Positions 41,772 through 50,993 are shown, counted from the stretch's first letter. The stretch is 64,000 nt of DNA from Mangrovimonas aestuarii (GCF_028767185.1 NZ_JARACK010000005.1:124001-188000); one strand, 5' to 3'. Numbers and translations: made by a program. The notes: generated by a model from the sequence alone, not told the origin.

Positions 41772-42722
41772 ATGAAGTCTATGAAGAAGTTTTTTCCAGT
41801 ATTTTTAGCCCTTACCATCTTTAACCTTTCATGCGACGATGGTGATATCATCACTACTTACCTAGATTTCGACGATGTGAATTTGCAAACTTGTGGTGAA
41901 TTGGTATTCTATAAGACTAAAGATGACACCAATGAAACCCTGTCCTTAAAACTCACCAATCCTCAGTATACATTTATTGCTCCCGTTAATGATACGATTC
42001 CTGTTGAAGAAAACAATATACTCTTTGTAGATGAAAATGGTGAAGGAGTTAAATTAGCTACAATAAATGGCACTTCAAATACTTTCAATTATCGAACCTA
42101 TAGCTCAGAACCAGATAATGTATTCTGTAATGATGTACCTCCCTCAAATATAGATATTCAAGAGGACTTATCTAGCGATACAGGTCTTGCAACTATCACA
42201 ACTACTTTAACTGAAGACGACAATGATGGTATCCCTTCTGAAGATGAAGATGTTAACGGCGATGGCAACCTTGATAATGATGATACTGATGGAGATGGAA
42301 TTCCAAATTATCTTGATGAAGATGATGATGGCGACAATGTGTACACAATAGATGAAATAGATTTTGATGAAGAAACAGACGAGTTGATATTAATCGATAC
42401 TGACGAAGATGAAATACCAAATTATTTAGATTCTGACGACGATGGTGACAACGTCAATACAATTGATGAAGAAAACTTAACTCAAGATAACAATCCAACC
42501 AACGATGTAACAACCCCAGGAGCAGGCCCAGACTATCTTAATCCTTTAGTAGCAACAACTGTGACTGCTGCTGCTTATCGCGAACATAATATTTACCAAA
42601 CATATACCATTAAAGTCGAAGTAGAAGATATTTTACTTCCTGGGCTAACCCAAGACTATTTTGATATGGGAGATATTGAATTTCATGACGAAAGAGAAGT
42701 GACTCCTGAATTTGGTGATTAA
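41772..42722 (+). CDS. Lipoprotein with thrombospondin type 3-like calcium repeats
   Basis: A 316-residue protein with a lipoprotein signal (KFFPVFLALTIFNLSC, Cys about 21). Residues 150-235 hold acidic loops of the TSP3/EF-hand-like kind: EDDNDGIPSEDEDVNGDGN, DTDGDGIPNYLDEDDDGD, and DTDEDEIPNYLDSDDDGD, each with the DxDxDGIPNYLD pattern that binds calcium in related proteins. The mature rest is strand-rich. Such lipoproteins lie at the cell surface or in the periplasm of Bacteroidota; the ligand is unknown. A TATTTTTG at 41756-41763 lies 8 bases before the ATG. Confidence 0.85.
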   Translation: MKSMKKFFPVFLALTIFNLSCDDGDIITTYLDFDDVNLQTCGELVFYKTKDDTNETLSLKLTNPQYTFIAPVNDTIPVEENNILFVDENGEGVKLATINGTSNTFNYRTYSSEPDNVFCNDVPPSNIDIQEDLSSDTGLATITTTLTEDDNDGIPSEDEDVNGDGNLDNDDTDGDGIPNYLDEDDDGDNVYTIDEIDFDEETDELILIDTDEDEIPNYLDSDDDGDNVNTIDEENLTQDNNPTNDVTTPGAGPDYLNPLVATTVTAAAYREHNIYQTYTIKVEVEDILLPGLTQDYFDMGDIEFHDEREVTPEFGD

Positions 42723-42733
42723 AAAAAATATGA

Positions 42734-42774
42734 CAAACAATAAAAGCAGCTCAATAGGCTGCTTTTATTGTTTT
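42734..42774. terminator. Strong bidirectional terminator after the TSP3-like gene
   Basis: AAACAATAAAAGCAGC at 42734-42749 and GCTGCTTTTATTGTTT at 42757-42772 form a perfect 16-bp stem with a 7-base loop. The T-rich arm serves the plus strand and the A-rich arm the convergent Smr gene. Confidence 0.93.
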
Positions 42775-42787
42775 ATCTCAGTCTTAA

Positions 42788-43345
42788 TTAAGAATTCTGA
42801 AAAATATAAATTTCAGTTGCCCCTAAACCATATTTTTGGTAATTGGCATCATAAAACTTAATATTATCATATCTTCCAAAAAGATATTCCAACTCCATTC
42901 TTAACACACCTTCACCAACACCATGTATAAATACTACTCTTTGAATTCTGTTACGAATAGCAAACTCTAGTTTATTCCTAGCTGTATCTACTTGTAGCGT
43001 TAACATATCGTGATTGGTCATCCCCTTGGTAGAATTGGTTAATTGATGAATATGCAAATCAACCTCCATAGGAGGTAACTGCCCTTTTTGACTTACTTTC
43101 AATTTTGGCTTAGTTTTATTGGATGATTTTTTATCCTTTAAAACCGACTCTAAAGATTGAGTTGTAAATGCTTCCATATCTAAAGACCCCACGTCATCAA
43201 TCAGTACTAATTCTTCTGGATTAAAGTCAAGGTCAAACCCGTCTTCAGACTCGATATAAACACGATTATTAAGGACCTTTACAACTCTTCCTTCAATATT
43301 ATCATCTAATACCGAAACTCTATCCCCTACTTTTATTTTCATCAT
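42788..43345 (-). CDS. DUF2027-Smr domain protein
   Basis: A 185-residue protein with two parts: an N-terminal DUF2027/KOW-like domain (MMKIKVGDRVSVLDDNIEGR...EELVLIDDVGSLD) and a C-terminal Smr domain (about 100-185: MEVDLHIHQL, then RIQRVVFIHGVGEGVLRMEL and DANYQKYGLGATEIYIFQNS). Smr is an endonuclease domain normally joined to MutS2; here it stands alone and its N-terminal KVGDRV opening mirrors the C-terminal KVGDRV of the window's MutS2, which lacks Smr. It overlaps the upstream gene by 26 bases (a start at ATG 43342 or 43345). Confidence 0.85.
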   Translation of the reverse strand: MMKIKVGDRVSVLDDNIEGRVVKVLNNRVYIESEDGFDLDFNPEELVLIDDVGSLDMEAFTTQSLESVLKDKKSSNKTKPKLKVSQKGQLPPMEVDLHIHQLTNSTKGMTNHDMLTLQVDTARNKLEFAIRNRIQRVVFIHGVGEGVLRMELEYLFGRYDNIKFYDANYQKYGLGATEIYIFQNS

Positions 43346-43544
43346 TATCCTTACTAAAAAAATCCTCCTTATCAGACTTACTTGGTATTGTTGAGGATAT
43401 CCTATAAACCCCTATCATCAACAATACAATACCTACAATTAGAACTATCTGATTTTGTTTCTCACCCGCCTGGGCATAGATAGCTACAACAGCTCCTGTT
43501 GCAACCAAAATCATATTTAATATTTTAGAAAATCTCTTCTTCAA
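43320..43544 (-). CDS. Small two-helix membrane protein
   Basis: A 74-residue protein with two hydrophobic segments (about 10-26, MILVATGAVVAIYAQAG, and 33-50, IVLIVGIVLLMIGVYRIS) and a charged tail. It resembles small Bacteroidota membrane proteins of unknown function. Its 3' end overlaps the Smr gene by 26 bases, so the two are co-translated. Confidence 0.75.
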   Translation of the reverse strand: MKKRFSKILNMILVATGAVVAIYAQAGEKQNQIVLIVGIVLLMIGVYRISSTIPSKSDKEDFFSKDNDENKSRG

Positions 43545-43717
43545 AACAAAATAAATAACTTTACCATAAAATCAATAAAACAAAATTACAAATTACCTTT
43601 TTTCAAACCCAATATCAAACTCATAGCTTTAACCGATAGTTAAGATAATTAGTCTAATATTACATACATTTTATCTAATATTATATAGAAGTCTAAAATG
43701 TATAGTTTAAAAAATTG

Positions 43718-43725
43718 TACATTTG
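43718..43725 (+). promoter_or_regulatory. -7 promoter element for the T9SS type A protein
   Basis: TACATTTG matches TAnnTTTG and lies 57 bases before the ATG at 43783. A -33 TTTG is not evident at the expected spacing. Confidence 0.5.
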
Positions 43726-43782
43726 TTGTGAGAAATACCTACTTTTTTTGGTTTCTTTCATAATCTGCTTAACTGAATTATT

Positions 43783-45618
43783 ATGGTAAAAAAAATATTT
43801 TTTGCAGCATCTCTAATTGGTTTTTCGGTTAGTCTACATGCCCAACTTACGGTAAAGGACAACAGTTATATTTATGCCAGCGATGAAGTTATTTTTGTTG
43901 AAGATGATATTAATCTTGTTAGCACAAATAGTAATCTATATCTTAGAGATGAAGCTCAACTTATTCAAGGAGAAGGGACAACTGGAAATTCAGGTAATGG
44001 TAATTTAAGTATATTCCAAAGAGGTACGGTAAACGGTTACGCTTATAACTTTTGGTGTTCACCTGTGGGGCAAACTACTGGAGCTAGCAACGGAAACACT
44101 CCATTCTTAGCTAGTTTAATTGACAAACCAACAGGTAAAACCTCCAGTGATAATGTAACCTTTATCAACAGCTATGATGGTACTGCTAACCCTTTCCAAA
44201 TTTCAAAGAAATGGATTTACACATTCTCCTCTTCAGCAGATTACTCTGGTTGGTCTTATAAAGGTAATTCAAACAATATCAATTCTGGTCTAGGGTTTTC
44301 AATGAAAGGGGTTAATGGAGAAAATACTACTATAGTTTATGACGATATAATATTAAATCCTGAAAATAATCAATTATATGATTTCAGGGGAAGGCCAAAC
44401 AATGGCACAATTAGTAATGATATTATTGCAAATTCACAAACTTTAATCGGTAACCCTTACCCTTCAGGGATTGACGCTTTGCAATTCATCCACGATTCAG
44501 AAAACGAAAGTGTTATAACTGGTTATTTACATTATTGGGAACAAGCTCCTGGTGCAAACTCTCACAACTTAGCAGATTATGCTGGTGGTTACGCTACTTA
44601 TACAATAGATATAGGAGGGGCTGAAACATTCGTTCACGCTACCTTTTATAGTTACAACGGAAGTGGTGAAGTAATTGATGAACCACAAGGAACAGGAACA
44701 AAAGTTGCTCGAAGATATATACCCGTAGGACAAGGTTTTTTTGTTGAGGGGAAATCAGATATTGTTGGAACTGGGCAGGTAAAAATGAAGAACAGTTTCC
44801 GGGCCTATGTGAAGGAATCTTCTGGCGACAGTTACTTTTTTAGAACAGCTTCTCCTGGTCATGAAAGCCAAACACAATCAGTAAATTCATCTCAAACATC
44901 CAGTGATAGTGGATTCGGTATTATTCCAGACACATATAAACGATTCCGTCTAAACATAATATTTAACAACACTTACACCCGTCAGCTTGTGCATAACTTT
45001 CATGCTAATGCTACTGATGGTTTTGATTATGGACTAGAAGGTAAAAGCCCTGGCGGAGTAAGTTCTGATGCTTACTGGATACTTAACAACGAACCTTATG
45101 TTATACAAGCTCATAACTTTACATCAGACTTAACAATCCCCTTAATCGTTAACATTGACCAACCCCAAAATGTAAACATCAACATTCTTGACATACAACA
45201 TTTTCCAGACACACAAGCAATTTACCTGCATGATACTTATACAGGAACATATACCAATTTAAGGCTACAGGATTTTAGTACTTATTTGGAACAAGGGGAA
45301 TATACTGATAGATTTGAAATTACATTTCAACAAGATTCTACCTTAAATAATGCTGAAATTCCCTCTGAAACACTAAATATTTTCCAAAACAATCGCCAAT
45401 CAGAGCTGACTATTTTAAATCCTAATGGATTGAATGTAAAAGAAATTCAGTTATTCGATATGGCTGGAAAATTAATATTACGTAATAGTAATATGAATGC
45501 TTCAAACAGTTACAAACTGCCTACAAATCACTTAAGTGATGGAACTTATGTAGCTTCTATTATTTTGGGTAATAACCAAACTATCAACAAAAAAGTTGTA
45601 ATTTCCAATAACAACTAA
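43783..45618 (+). CDS. Secreted protein with type A T9SS sorting domain
   Basis: A 611-residue protein with a signal peptide (FFAASLIGFSVSLHAQ). The bulk is beta-rich and lacks repeats; it contains FWCSPVGQTTGASNGNTPF and a Gly/Asn-rich central region. The C-terminal 80 residues, with VKEIQLFDMAGKLILRNSN and LSDGTYVASIILGNNQTINK, are the type A (Por_Secre_tail, TIGR04183) sorting domain, which is cut off after export. The domain before the tag is not recognised; it could be an adhesion or substrate-binding protein. It is followed 10 bases later by a DUF2752 gene. Confidence 0.88.
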   Translation: MVKKIFFAASLIGFSVSLHAQLTVKDNSYIYASDEVIFVEDDINLVSTNSNLYLRDEAQLIQGEGTTGNSGNGNLSIFQRGTVNGYAYNFWCSPVGQTTGASNGNTPFLASLIDKPTGKTSSDNVTFINSYDGTANPFQISKKWIYTFSSSADYSGWSYKGNSNNINSGLGFSMKGVNGENTTIVYDDIILNPENNQLYDFRGRPNNGTISNDIIANSQTLIGNPYPSGIDALQFIHDSENESVITGYLHYWEQAPGANSHNLADYAGGYATYTIDIGGAETFVHATFYSYNGSGEVIDEPQGTGTKVARRYIPVGQGFFVEGKSDIVGTGQVKMKNSFRAYVKESSGDSYFFRTASPGHESQTQSVNSSQTSSDSGFGIIPDTYKRFRLNIIFNNTYTRQLVHNFHANATDGFDYGLEGKSPGGVSSDAYWILNNEPYVIQAHNFTSDLTIPLIVNIDQPQNVNINILDIQHFPDTQAIYLHDTYTGTYTNLRLQDFSTYLEQGEYTDRFEITFQQDSTLNNAEIPSETLNIFQNNRQSELTILNPNGLNVKEIQLFDMAGKLILRNSNMNASNSYKLPTNHLSDGTYVASIILGNNQTINKKVVISNNN

Positions 45619-45628
45619 CAGCTAAAAA

Positions 45629-45913
45629 ATGGCTTCCATAGAACAGTACATGCTCCCTTGCCTAAACAAAAAACTTTTAGGTATTGAGTGTTTGGGGTGT
45701 GGGCTACAACGCTCTGTTGTTTTAATTTTTAAAGGAGAGTTGATTAATGCTTTCCTTATGTACCCTGCTATTTATCCCATTTTAGGCTTTATTGTTTTCC
45801 TTATTTTGAATTCATTTCTTACTTTTAAGTACGCTGATAAAACAAAATTTATCCTAGTTGTTATTATTATTTCAACTATAGTTATCAACTATATTATTAA
45901 ACTAATCAACTAA
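45629..45913 (+). CDS. DUF2752 small membrane protein
   Basis: A 94-residue protein with the DUF2752 signature GIECLGCGLQRSVVLIFKGE (CxGCGxxR), followed by two hydrophobic helices. Family members are often next to secreted or TM2-type proteins, with unknown biochemical role. It lies 10 bases after the type A T9SS gene and 14 bases before a CCC-motif protein, so they are one transcription unit. Confidence 0.85.
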   Translation: MASIEQYMLPCLNKKLLGIECLGCGLQRSVVLIFKGELINAFLMYPAIYPILGFIVFLILNSFLTFKYADKTKFILVVIIISTIVINYIIKLIN

Positions 45914-45927
45914 ACACTTAACTTTTT

Positions 45928-46263
45928 ATGGAAAGACAAAGACTCAATCCCACAATTGTTTACGTATTGTCGATTCTAGGATTTTTATGCTGCTGTATGG
46001 GAGGACTAGGTTTTATACTCTCTGGAATTGGTTGGCTTATTGCCAACAGTAAATTAAAAGAAGCCTCTGCTAATCCAGATGAATATGATAATGTTCAAGC
46101 AATGAATACTGCAAAAACAGTAGCCCTGGTAGTAACTATTATCAACCTTCTTTATTTAATCTATACCATTTATACTATTTCGACCGTTGGCTGGGACGAA
46201 ATGATGGAACAGTCTAGACAAATGATGGAGCAATATGGCATTGAAGCAGAAACTCAGCCATAA
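45928..46263 (+). CDS. CCC-motif membrane protein
   Basis: A 111-residue membrane protein named for the Cys triplet in ILGFLCCCMGGLGFILSGIG. Two hydrophobic segments (about 10-38 and 64-86, VALVVTIINLLYLIYTIYTI) flank a charged loop, and the tail is Met/Gln-rich and acidic. The family is found next to DUF2752 in Bacteroidota and has no established activity. A terminator follows. Confidence 0.85.
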   Translation: MERQRLNPTIVYVLSILGFLCCCMGGLGFILSGIGWLIANSKLKEASANPDEYDNVQAMNTAKTVALVVTIINLLYLIYTIYTISTVGWDEMMEQSRQMMEQYGIEAETQP

Positions 46264-46280
46264 ACCACAATTAATACAAA

Positions 46281-46310
46281 TAAAAAAGCGACCGGATGGT
46301 CGCTTTTTTA
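46281..46310. terminator. Strong terminator after the CCC-motif gene
   Basis: TAAAAAAGCGACC and GGTCGCTTTTTTA form a 13-bp perfect stem with a GGAT loop and a T tract. It lies between the plus-strand operon and the convergent rocD gene and probably serves both. Confidence 0.93.
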
Positions 46311-46329
46311 TTTATTCCTCCTAAAAGTT

Positions 46330-47574
46330 TTAATCTTCAAATTCTTTTAAAGTCTTCACAATAATTGATACACAATCCATAAGCTGCTCTTCAGTCATTA
46401 CCAAAGGTGGAGCAAAACGGATGATGTTACCATGGGTTGGTTTGGCTAACAATCCATTGTCGCGAAGTGCTAAACAAATATTCCAAGCTGTATCGCTTTC
46501 CTCATCATCATTAATCAATATGGCATTTAGCAATCCTTTACCACGAACCAAGTTCACTATATTACTTGTTTCAATATATTTATTAAGCTCTTTACGGAAC
46601 ATATTTCCTAAGCTCTCAGCTCTTTCGGCTAATTTTTCATCTTTTACCACATCTAATGCAGCCATAGCAACAGCAGCTGCTACAGGGTTACCACCAAATG
46701 TACTACCATGGCTTCCTGGTGTAATAACATCCATTACATTATTGTTTGCCAATACAGCACTTACTGGATATACACCTCCACTCAATGCCTTACCTAAAAT
46801 AAGAATATCTGGATGTACATTTTCATGGTTAACAGCCAACAACTTGCCGGTTCGAGCAACACCTGTTTGTACCTCGTCTGCTATAAACAATACGTTGTAT
46901 TTTTCACAAAGTGCTTTTGCTTTGGTCAAATACCCTTCACTTGGCACGTAAACTCCAGCTTCTCCTTGAATAGGCTCAACAAGGAAACCTGCTACTTTTG
47001 AATTATTCTTTAAAGCATCCTCTAAAACCTCTAGATTATCATATTCTATTTTAATGAATCCCTTTGTAAAAGGCCCAAAGTTCTTTGTTGCTACTGGATC
47101 ATTAGAAAATGAAATAATTGTTGTTGTTCTTCCGTGGAAGTTATTTTCACAAACAATAATTTCGGCTTCATTCTCATCAATACCCTTAACCTGATATGCC
47201 CATCTTCTACATACTTTTAGAGCTGTTTCTACTGCCTCAGCACCTGTATTCATAGGCAATAGCTTATCAAATCCAAAGTACTCGCATGCATACTTTTCAT
47301 ACTGGCCTAGCATATCGTTATAGAAAGCTCGAGAAGTTAAAGTTAAAGTTTGTGCTTGCTCTGTCATTGCACCTACAATACGTGGGTGACAATGCCCTTG
47401 GTTTACAGCAGAATAAGCAGATAAGAAATCGTAATATTGCTTTCCTTCCACATCCCACACATATACTCCTTCACCTTTACTTAAAACCACAGGAAGTGGA
47501 TGGTAATTATGTGCTCCGTATTTATTTTCTAAATCAATTGCTTCTTGCGACGTTAATTGCTCTGTAACAGACAT
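46330..47574 (-). CDS. rocD: Ornithine aminotransferase (ornithine--oxo-acid transaminase)
   Basis: A 414-residue class III aminotransferase. It contains ADEVQTGVARTGKLLAVNHE, the PLP-lysine region ILGKALSGGVYPVSAVLAN, GSHGSTFGGNPVAAAVAMAA and MNTGAEAVETALKVCRRWAY, in the arrangement of ornithine aminotransferase rather than argD (full FHGRTTTIISFSND block and length about 414). It converts ornithine and 2-oxoglutarate into glutamate semialdehyde and glutamate. Monocistronic. Confidence 0.94.
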   Translation of the reverse strand: MSVTEQLTSQEAIDLENKYGAHNYHPLPVVLSKGEGVYVWDVEGKQYYDFLSAYSAVNQGHCHPRIVGAMTEQAQTLTLTSRAFYNDMLGQYEKYACEYFGFDKLLPMNTGAEAVETALKVCRRWAYQVKGIDENEAEIIVCENNFHGRTTTIISFSNDPVATKNFGPFTKGFIKIEYDNLEVLEDALKNNSKVAGFLVEPIQGEAGVYVPSEGYLTKAKALCEKYNVLFIADEVQTGVARTGKLLAVNHENVHPDILILGKALSGGVYPVSAVLANNNVMDVITPGSHGSTFGGNPVAAAVAMAALDVVKDEKLAERAESLGNMFRKELNKYIETSNIVNLVRGKGLLNAILINDDEESDTAWNICLALRDNGLLAKPTHGNIIRFAPPLVMTEEQLMDCVSIIVKTLKEFED

Positions 47575-47697
47575 TTTAATACTTTTAAATTTTTACTGTA
47601 CTATTCCTTCTTGTGGAGAGAAATCACCCAAATCTTGTAGAGGGCGCAAATTACTAAATCTTGCTTAAAATATTGGAGTATTTCGGGGCTTTTATTC

Positions 47698-47705
47698 TAT
47701 TTTTG
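47698..47705 (+). promoter_or_regulatory. -7 promoter element immediately before rlmD
   Basis: TATTTTTG matches TAnnTTTG; the rlmD ATG comes 4 bases later, so the transcript would be nearly leaderless. A TTG at 47673-47675 is 22 bases upstream, a little longer than the usual 19. Confidence 0.55.
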
Positions 47706-47709
47706 TGGC

Positions 47710-49119
47710 ATGTCTAGAAAAAACAAAAAACAACTGTTTGAACAGCTTGAAGTGATAGATGCAGGTGCCAAGGGTAAAAGTATTGCTAAGGCTCCTGATG
47801 GGAAAGTTATTTTTTTAAATAATGCCATACCTGGTGATATTGTAGATGTACAGACCTTTAAAAAACGTAAAGCGTATTACGAAGGTAAGGCTGTAAATTT
47901 CCACAAATATTCCAGCAAAAGATCACAACCAGAATGTGAACATTTTGGGGTTTGTGGTGGTTGCAAATGGCAACATATGGGTTATGAACACCAGTTGTTT
48001 TACAAACAACAAGAGGTAGAAAACAATCTAACCCGTCTTGGGCACATAGAATTACCCGAAGTGTTACCTATTTTAGGATCTGAAAAACAGTATTTCTACA
48101 GAAATAAAATGGAATTTTCTTTTAGCGATAGCCGTTGGTTAACTTTAGAAGAAATTAACTCAGGTGAAGACCTTGGTGATAAAAATGCTTTAGGTTTCCA
48201 TATTCCTGGAATGTGGGATAAAATTCTGGACATAAAAAAATGTCACCTTCAAGCAGATCCTTCAAACGACATCCGAAATGCGGTTAAAAGCTTTTCAATA
48301 GAAAACGGACTAGAGTTTTTCAATACCAGAGAACAATTCGGACTTTTAAGAACGATGATGATCCGCACAAGTACTACAGGTGAAATTATGGTACTTATCC
48401 AGTTCTTTAAAGAAGATAAGGAAAAACGAGAGCTATTATTAGATTTCATCAAAAAGCGCTTCCCTGAAATCACTTCTTTACAATATGTAATTAACGGAAA
48501 AGCCAATGACACTATTTACGATCAAGAGGTTATATGCTATCACGGCAGCGACCATATTTTTGAGGAAATGGAAGGCTTAAGGTTTAAAATCAACGCTAAA
48601 TCCTTCTATCAAACAAACAGTGAACAAGCCTACGAACTTTATAAAGTTGCCCGTGATTTTGCTGGACTGACAGGAAGTGAATTGGTATACGATCTCTATA
48701 CAGGAACAGGAACCATTGCTCAATTCGTCGCCAAAAATGCTAAAAAAGTAGTTGGTGTTGAAGCAGTACCAGATGCTATTACAGCAGCCAAAGAGAATGC
48801 TAAGCTTAACAATATCGACAACGTAGATTTTTATGTTGGTGACATGAAATCGGTATTTAACGATACCTTTATTAAAACCCATGGACACCCAGACGTGATC
48901 ATTACAGATCCTCCACGAGATGGGATGCATAAAGATGTTGTTCAGCAAATATTAAATATTGCACCGGAAAAGGTGGTTTACGTGAGCTGTAACAGTGCTA
49001 CTCAAGCACGTGATTTAGCTTTAATGGATCATGCTTATAAAGTTATCAAGGTACAAGCCGTGGATATGTTCCCACAAACTTTCCATGTAGAAAATGTTGT
49101 ACTTTTGGAAAAACGTTAA
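47710..49119 (+). CDS. rlmD: 23S rRNA (uracil-1939-C5)-methyltransferase
   Basis: A 469-residue TrmA-family enzyme. It has an N-terminal TRAM domain (about 8-65, EVIDAGAKGKSIAKAPDGKV), an Fe-S cluster motif CEHFGVCGGCKWQH (four Cys), and the C-terminal methyltransferase (VYDLYTGTGTIAQFVAKNAK, DPPRDGMHKDVVQQI, VSCNSATQARDLALMDH, where the Cys is the nucleophile). The TRAM and Fe-S elements favour RlmD over RlmC or TrmA, though the specific rRNA position is inferred. It heads an operon with DUF6452 and DUF6048 genes. Confidence 0.9.
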   Translation: MSRKNKKQLFEQLEVIDAGAKGKSIAKAPDGKVIFLNNAIPGDIVDVQTFKKRKAYYEGKAVNFHKYSSKRSQPECEHFGVCGGCKWQHMGYEHQLFYKQQEVENNLTRLGHIELPEVLPILGSEKQYFYRNKMEFSFSDSRWLTLEEINSGEDLGDKNALGFHIPGMWDKILDIKKCHLQADPSNDIRNAVKSFSIENGLEFFNTREQFGLLRTMMIRTSTTGEIMVLIQFFKEDKEKRELLLDFIKKRFPEITSLQYVINGKANDTIYDQEVICYHGSDHIFEEMEGLRFKINAKSFYQTNSEQAYELYKVARDFAGLTGSELVYDLYTGTGTIAQFVAKNAKKVVGVEAVPDAITAAKENAKLNNIDNVDFYVGDMKSVFNDTFIKTHGHPDVIITDPPRDGMHKDVVQQILNIAPEKVVYVSCNSATQARDLALMDHAYKVIKVQAVDMFPQTFHVENVVLLEKR

Positions 49120-49127
49120 TTCCTAAT

Positions 49128-49691
49128 ATGAAGAAAACCATATTATTGCTTGGGGTAATCCTCTTTGGCTTTTTCTTTGGATGTGAACGCGATGATATTT
49201 GTTCTCAGGATAAAGTCACAACACCAAGACTGGTGATTGAATTTTATGACAATACAAATCGTGATACGCCAAAAAATATCGCCAACTTAAGAGTTCAAGG
49301 GGTTGGCAACAATCAACCATTACCTGATTATACTGGGTCTCAAAATACTAGTCAATTAATATACCTTCCACTTAAAACCGATATAGCCGAAGGTGAAATG
49401 GGAACAACACAATTTGTATTGACTAAAGATTACGGCATAGATGATAATGACACCCCTAATGATCCTGATGACGATATTCTCATAGGAAATTCAGACACTA
49501 TAACCATTTCCTATTCAACTAGGGAAGAATATGTATCCCGAGCCTGTGGCTATAAAACCGTATTTGAGAATATCAGTATTGTTCGAGAAAATGAAGCCGA
49601 CGAAAATTATTGGATTTTTGACTTAGAACCAGTTGAAGAAAACATTATCATAGAAAATGAAAAAGAGACACACTATAAAATTTACAATTAA
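49128..49691 (+). CDS. DUF6452 lipoprotein
   Basis: A 187-residue protein with a lipoprotein signal (TILLLGVILFGFFFGC, acyl Cys about 19, followed by ERDDIC). The domain contains TPRLVIEFYDNTNRDTPKNI, characteristic of DUF6452, and the typical acidic DDNDTPNDPDDDILIGN loop. No function is assigned. It begins 8 bases after rlmD and overlaps the DUF6048 gene by 35 bases, so their expression is coupled. Confidence 0.88.
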   Translation: MKKTILLLGVILFGFFFGCERDDICSQDKVTTPRLVIEFYDNTNRDTPKNIANLRVQGVGNNQPLPDYTGSQNTSQLIYLPLKTDIAEGEMGTTQFVLTKDYGIDDNDTPNDPDDDILIGNSDTITISYSTREEYVSRACGYKTVFENISIVRENEADENYWIFDLEPVEENIIIENEKETHYKIYN

Positions 49692-50388
49692 CACTTTATT
49701 AGTTCTTTTGTTTTGTGGTGTTTCAGTGTTTTCGCAAAACGACTCCCTAAAGCAACAACCTATCGATTCTGTTAAGTATAAGCTACGTTATGGTTTAAGA
49801 TTAGGTGTGGATCTAAGCAAATTGCTACGTACCGGATTTGATGATGATTACAATGGCTTTGAATTAAATGGAGATTTTAGAATTACCCGTAAATGGTTTA
49901 TTGCGGGTGAACTGGGTTCAGAAGAAAAAACCACTTCCAATGATTATTTAAACACTACCTCTTCTGGTCAATACTTTAAAGTTGGAGCAGATTACAATGC
50001 TTACGAAAATTGGTACGGTATGGAAAATATGATTTACGGAGGTTTACGAATAGGCGCTAGTACTTTTAAGCAAACTGTAAACAGCTATACTGTTTATTCT
50101 CAAAATCAATATTGGACACCACAACTTTCTTCAGATGAAAAAATGGAGTTTAACAGCCTATCAGCCCTTTGGGCTGAATTAATTGTTGGGATAAAAGCCG
50201 AATTACTTCACAATCTTTTTGTTGGCCTTAACGTCCAATTTAAATATATTGTTACACAAAATCAACCAACAGGTTTTGAAAACTTGTACATTCCAGGATA
50301 TAACAAAACCTATGATTCTGGAAATTTTGGATTTGGTTTTGGATACAATGTATCTTACTTAATCCCATTTTATAAATCTAAAGGATAA
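49657..50388 (+). CDS. DUF6048 outer-membrane beta-barrel protein
   Basis: A 243-residue protein with a signal peptide ending VSVFSQ; mature strands include YKLRYGLRLGVDLSKLLRTG and GFELNGDFRITRKWFIAGEL, and it ends with an aromatic-rich strand ENLYIPGYNKTYDSGNFGFG...VSYLIPFYKSKG, typical of outer-membrane barrels. It is known to occur paired with DUF6452; the physiological role is unknown. Its start lies inside the upstream gene. Confidence 0.88.
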   Translation: MKKRHTIKFTINTLLVLLFCGVSVFSQNDSLKQQPIDSVKYKLRYGLRLGVDLSKLLRTGFDDDYNGFELNGDFRITRKWFIAGELGSEEKTTSNDYLNTTSSGQYFKVGADYNAYENWYGMENMIYGGLRIGASTFKQTVNSYTVYSQNQYWTPQLSSDEKMEFNSLSALWAELIVGIKAELLHNLFVGLNVQFKYIVTQNQPTGFENLYIPGYNKTYDSGNFGFGFGYNVSYLIPFYKSKG

Positions 50389-50510
50389 TAAATTAACTTC
50401 TGGGATTTTGATTTGTGATTCTAAGAAAGGGCGTTCGTAGAAACCTCCTTGACCCTTCTTGATTTTTTATTTCGTTTTCAAGATCAATCTATAAAAGTTG
50501 TAGAGGAATA

Positions 50511-50538
50511 AAAAAGCCTTAAGACGAATCTTAAGGCT
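50511..50538 (-). terminator. Terminator downstream of the small outer-membrane protein
   Basis: AGCCTTAAGA and TCTTAAGGCT form a 10-bp perfect stem with a 4-base loop. On the minus strand a T run follows (complement of the A run at 50509-50515). It lies 24 bases past the stop codon. Confidence 0.88.
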
Positions 50539-50561
50539 CTTAAATATAACATAAATATATC

Positions 50562-50993
50562 TTATAATTTCACGGTGAGTCCTATTCCAGGAGATAAACC
50601 GGCGACATTTCCTCCAGCAAGCTCTACATAAACCCCCCATTTATCATTCCAAAACCATCGACCACCAACTTGCAATCCAAAATCTATATCGCTGTCGTCT
50701 TTCCCACTACCCATATAGATAGAATATCCAGCATTGGCACCACCGTAAAAATCCCAAGCAGTATTTGTAATTCCAAAAAGATTATCGAAGTAATAGTTTG
50801 CTTTAACTCCTAAGTTTAACCAGTCAAAATCTAAACTTGTTCCTGCTCCTGGAGCAATAGTAATATTTTTGTGTATTGGAAATTCGTAATTAGCACCCAC
50901 TAAGCCAAAATTCAATTCATTTCTAGCCTGCCCAAAAACATTTGCAGCACTACATAGTAATGCAAAAACAAATAGTAAAGTTATTTTTTTCAT
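50562..50993 (-). CDS. Small outer-membrane beta-barrel protein
   Basis: A 143-residue protein with a signal peptide (LLFVFALLCSAANVFG) and eight-strand barrel features in a compact mature chain: ELNFGLVGANYEFPIHKNIT, WLNLGVKANYYFDNLFGI, YGGANAGYSIYMGSG, FGLQVGGRWFWNDKWGVYVE and a terminal aromatic-ended strand LSPGIGLTVKL. It resembles OmpA-type or OmpW-like small porins of unknown role. Monocistronic with its own terminator. Confidence 0.8.
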   Translation of the reverse strand: MKKITLLFVFALLCSAANVFGQARNELNFGLVGANYEFPIHKNITIAPGAGTSLDFDWLNLGVKANYYFDNLFGITNTAWDFYGGANAGYSIYMGSGKDDSDIDFGLQVGGRWFWNDKWGVYVELAGGNVAGLSPGIGLTVKL

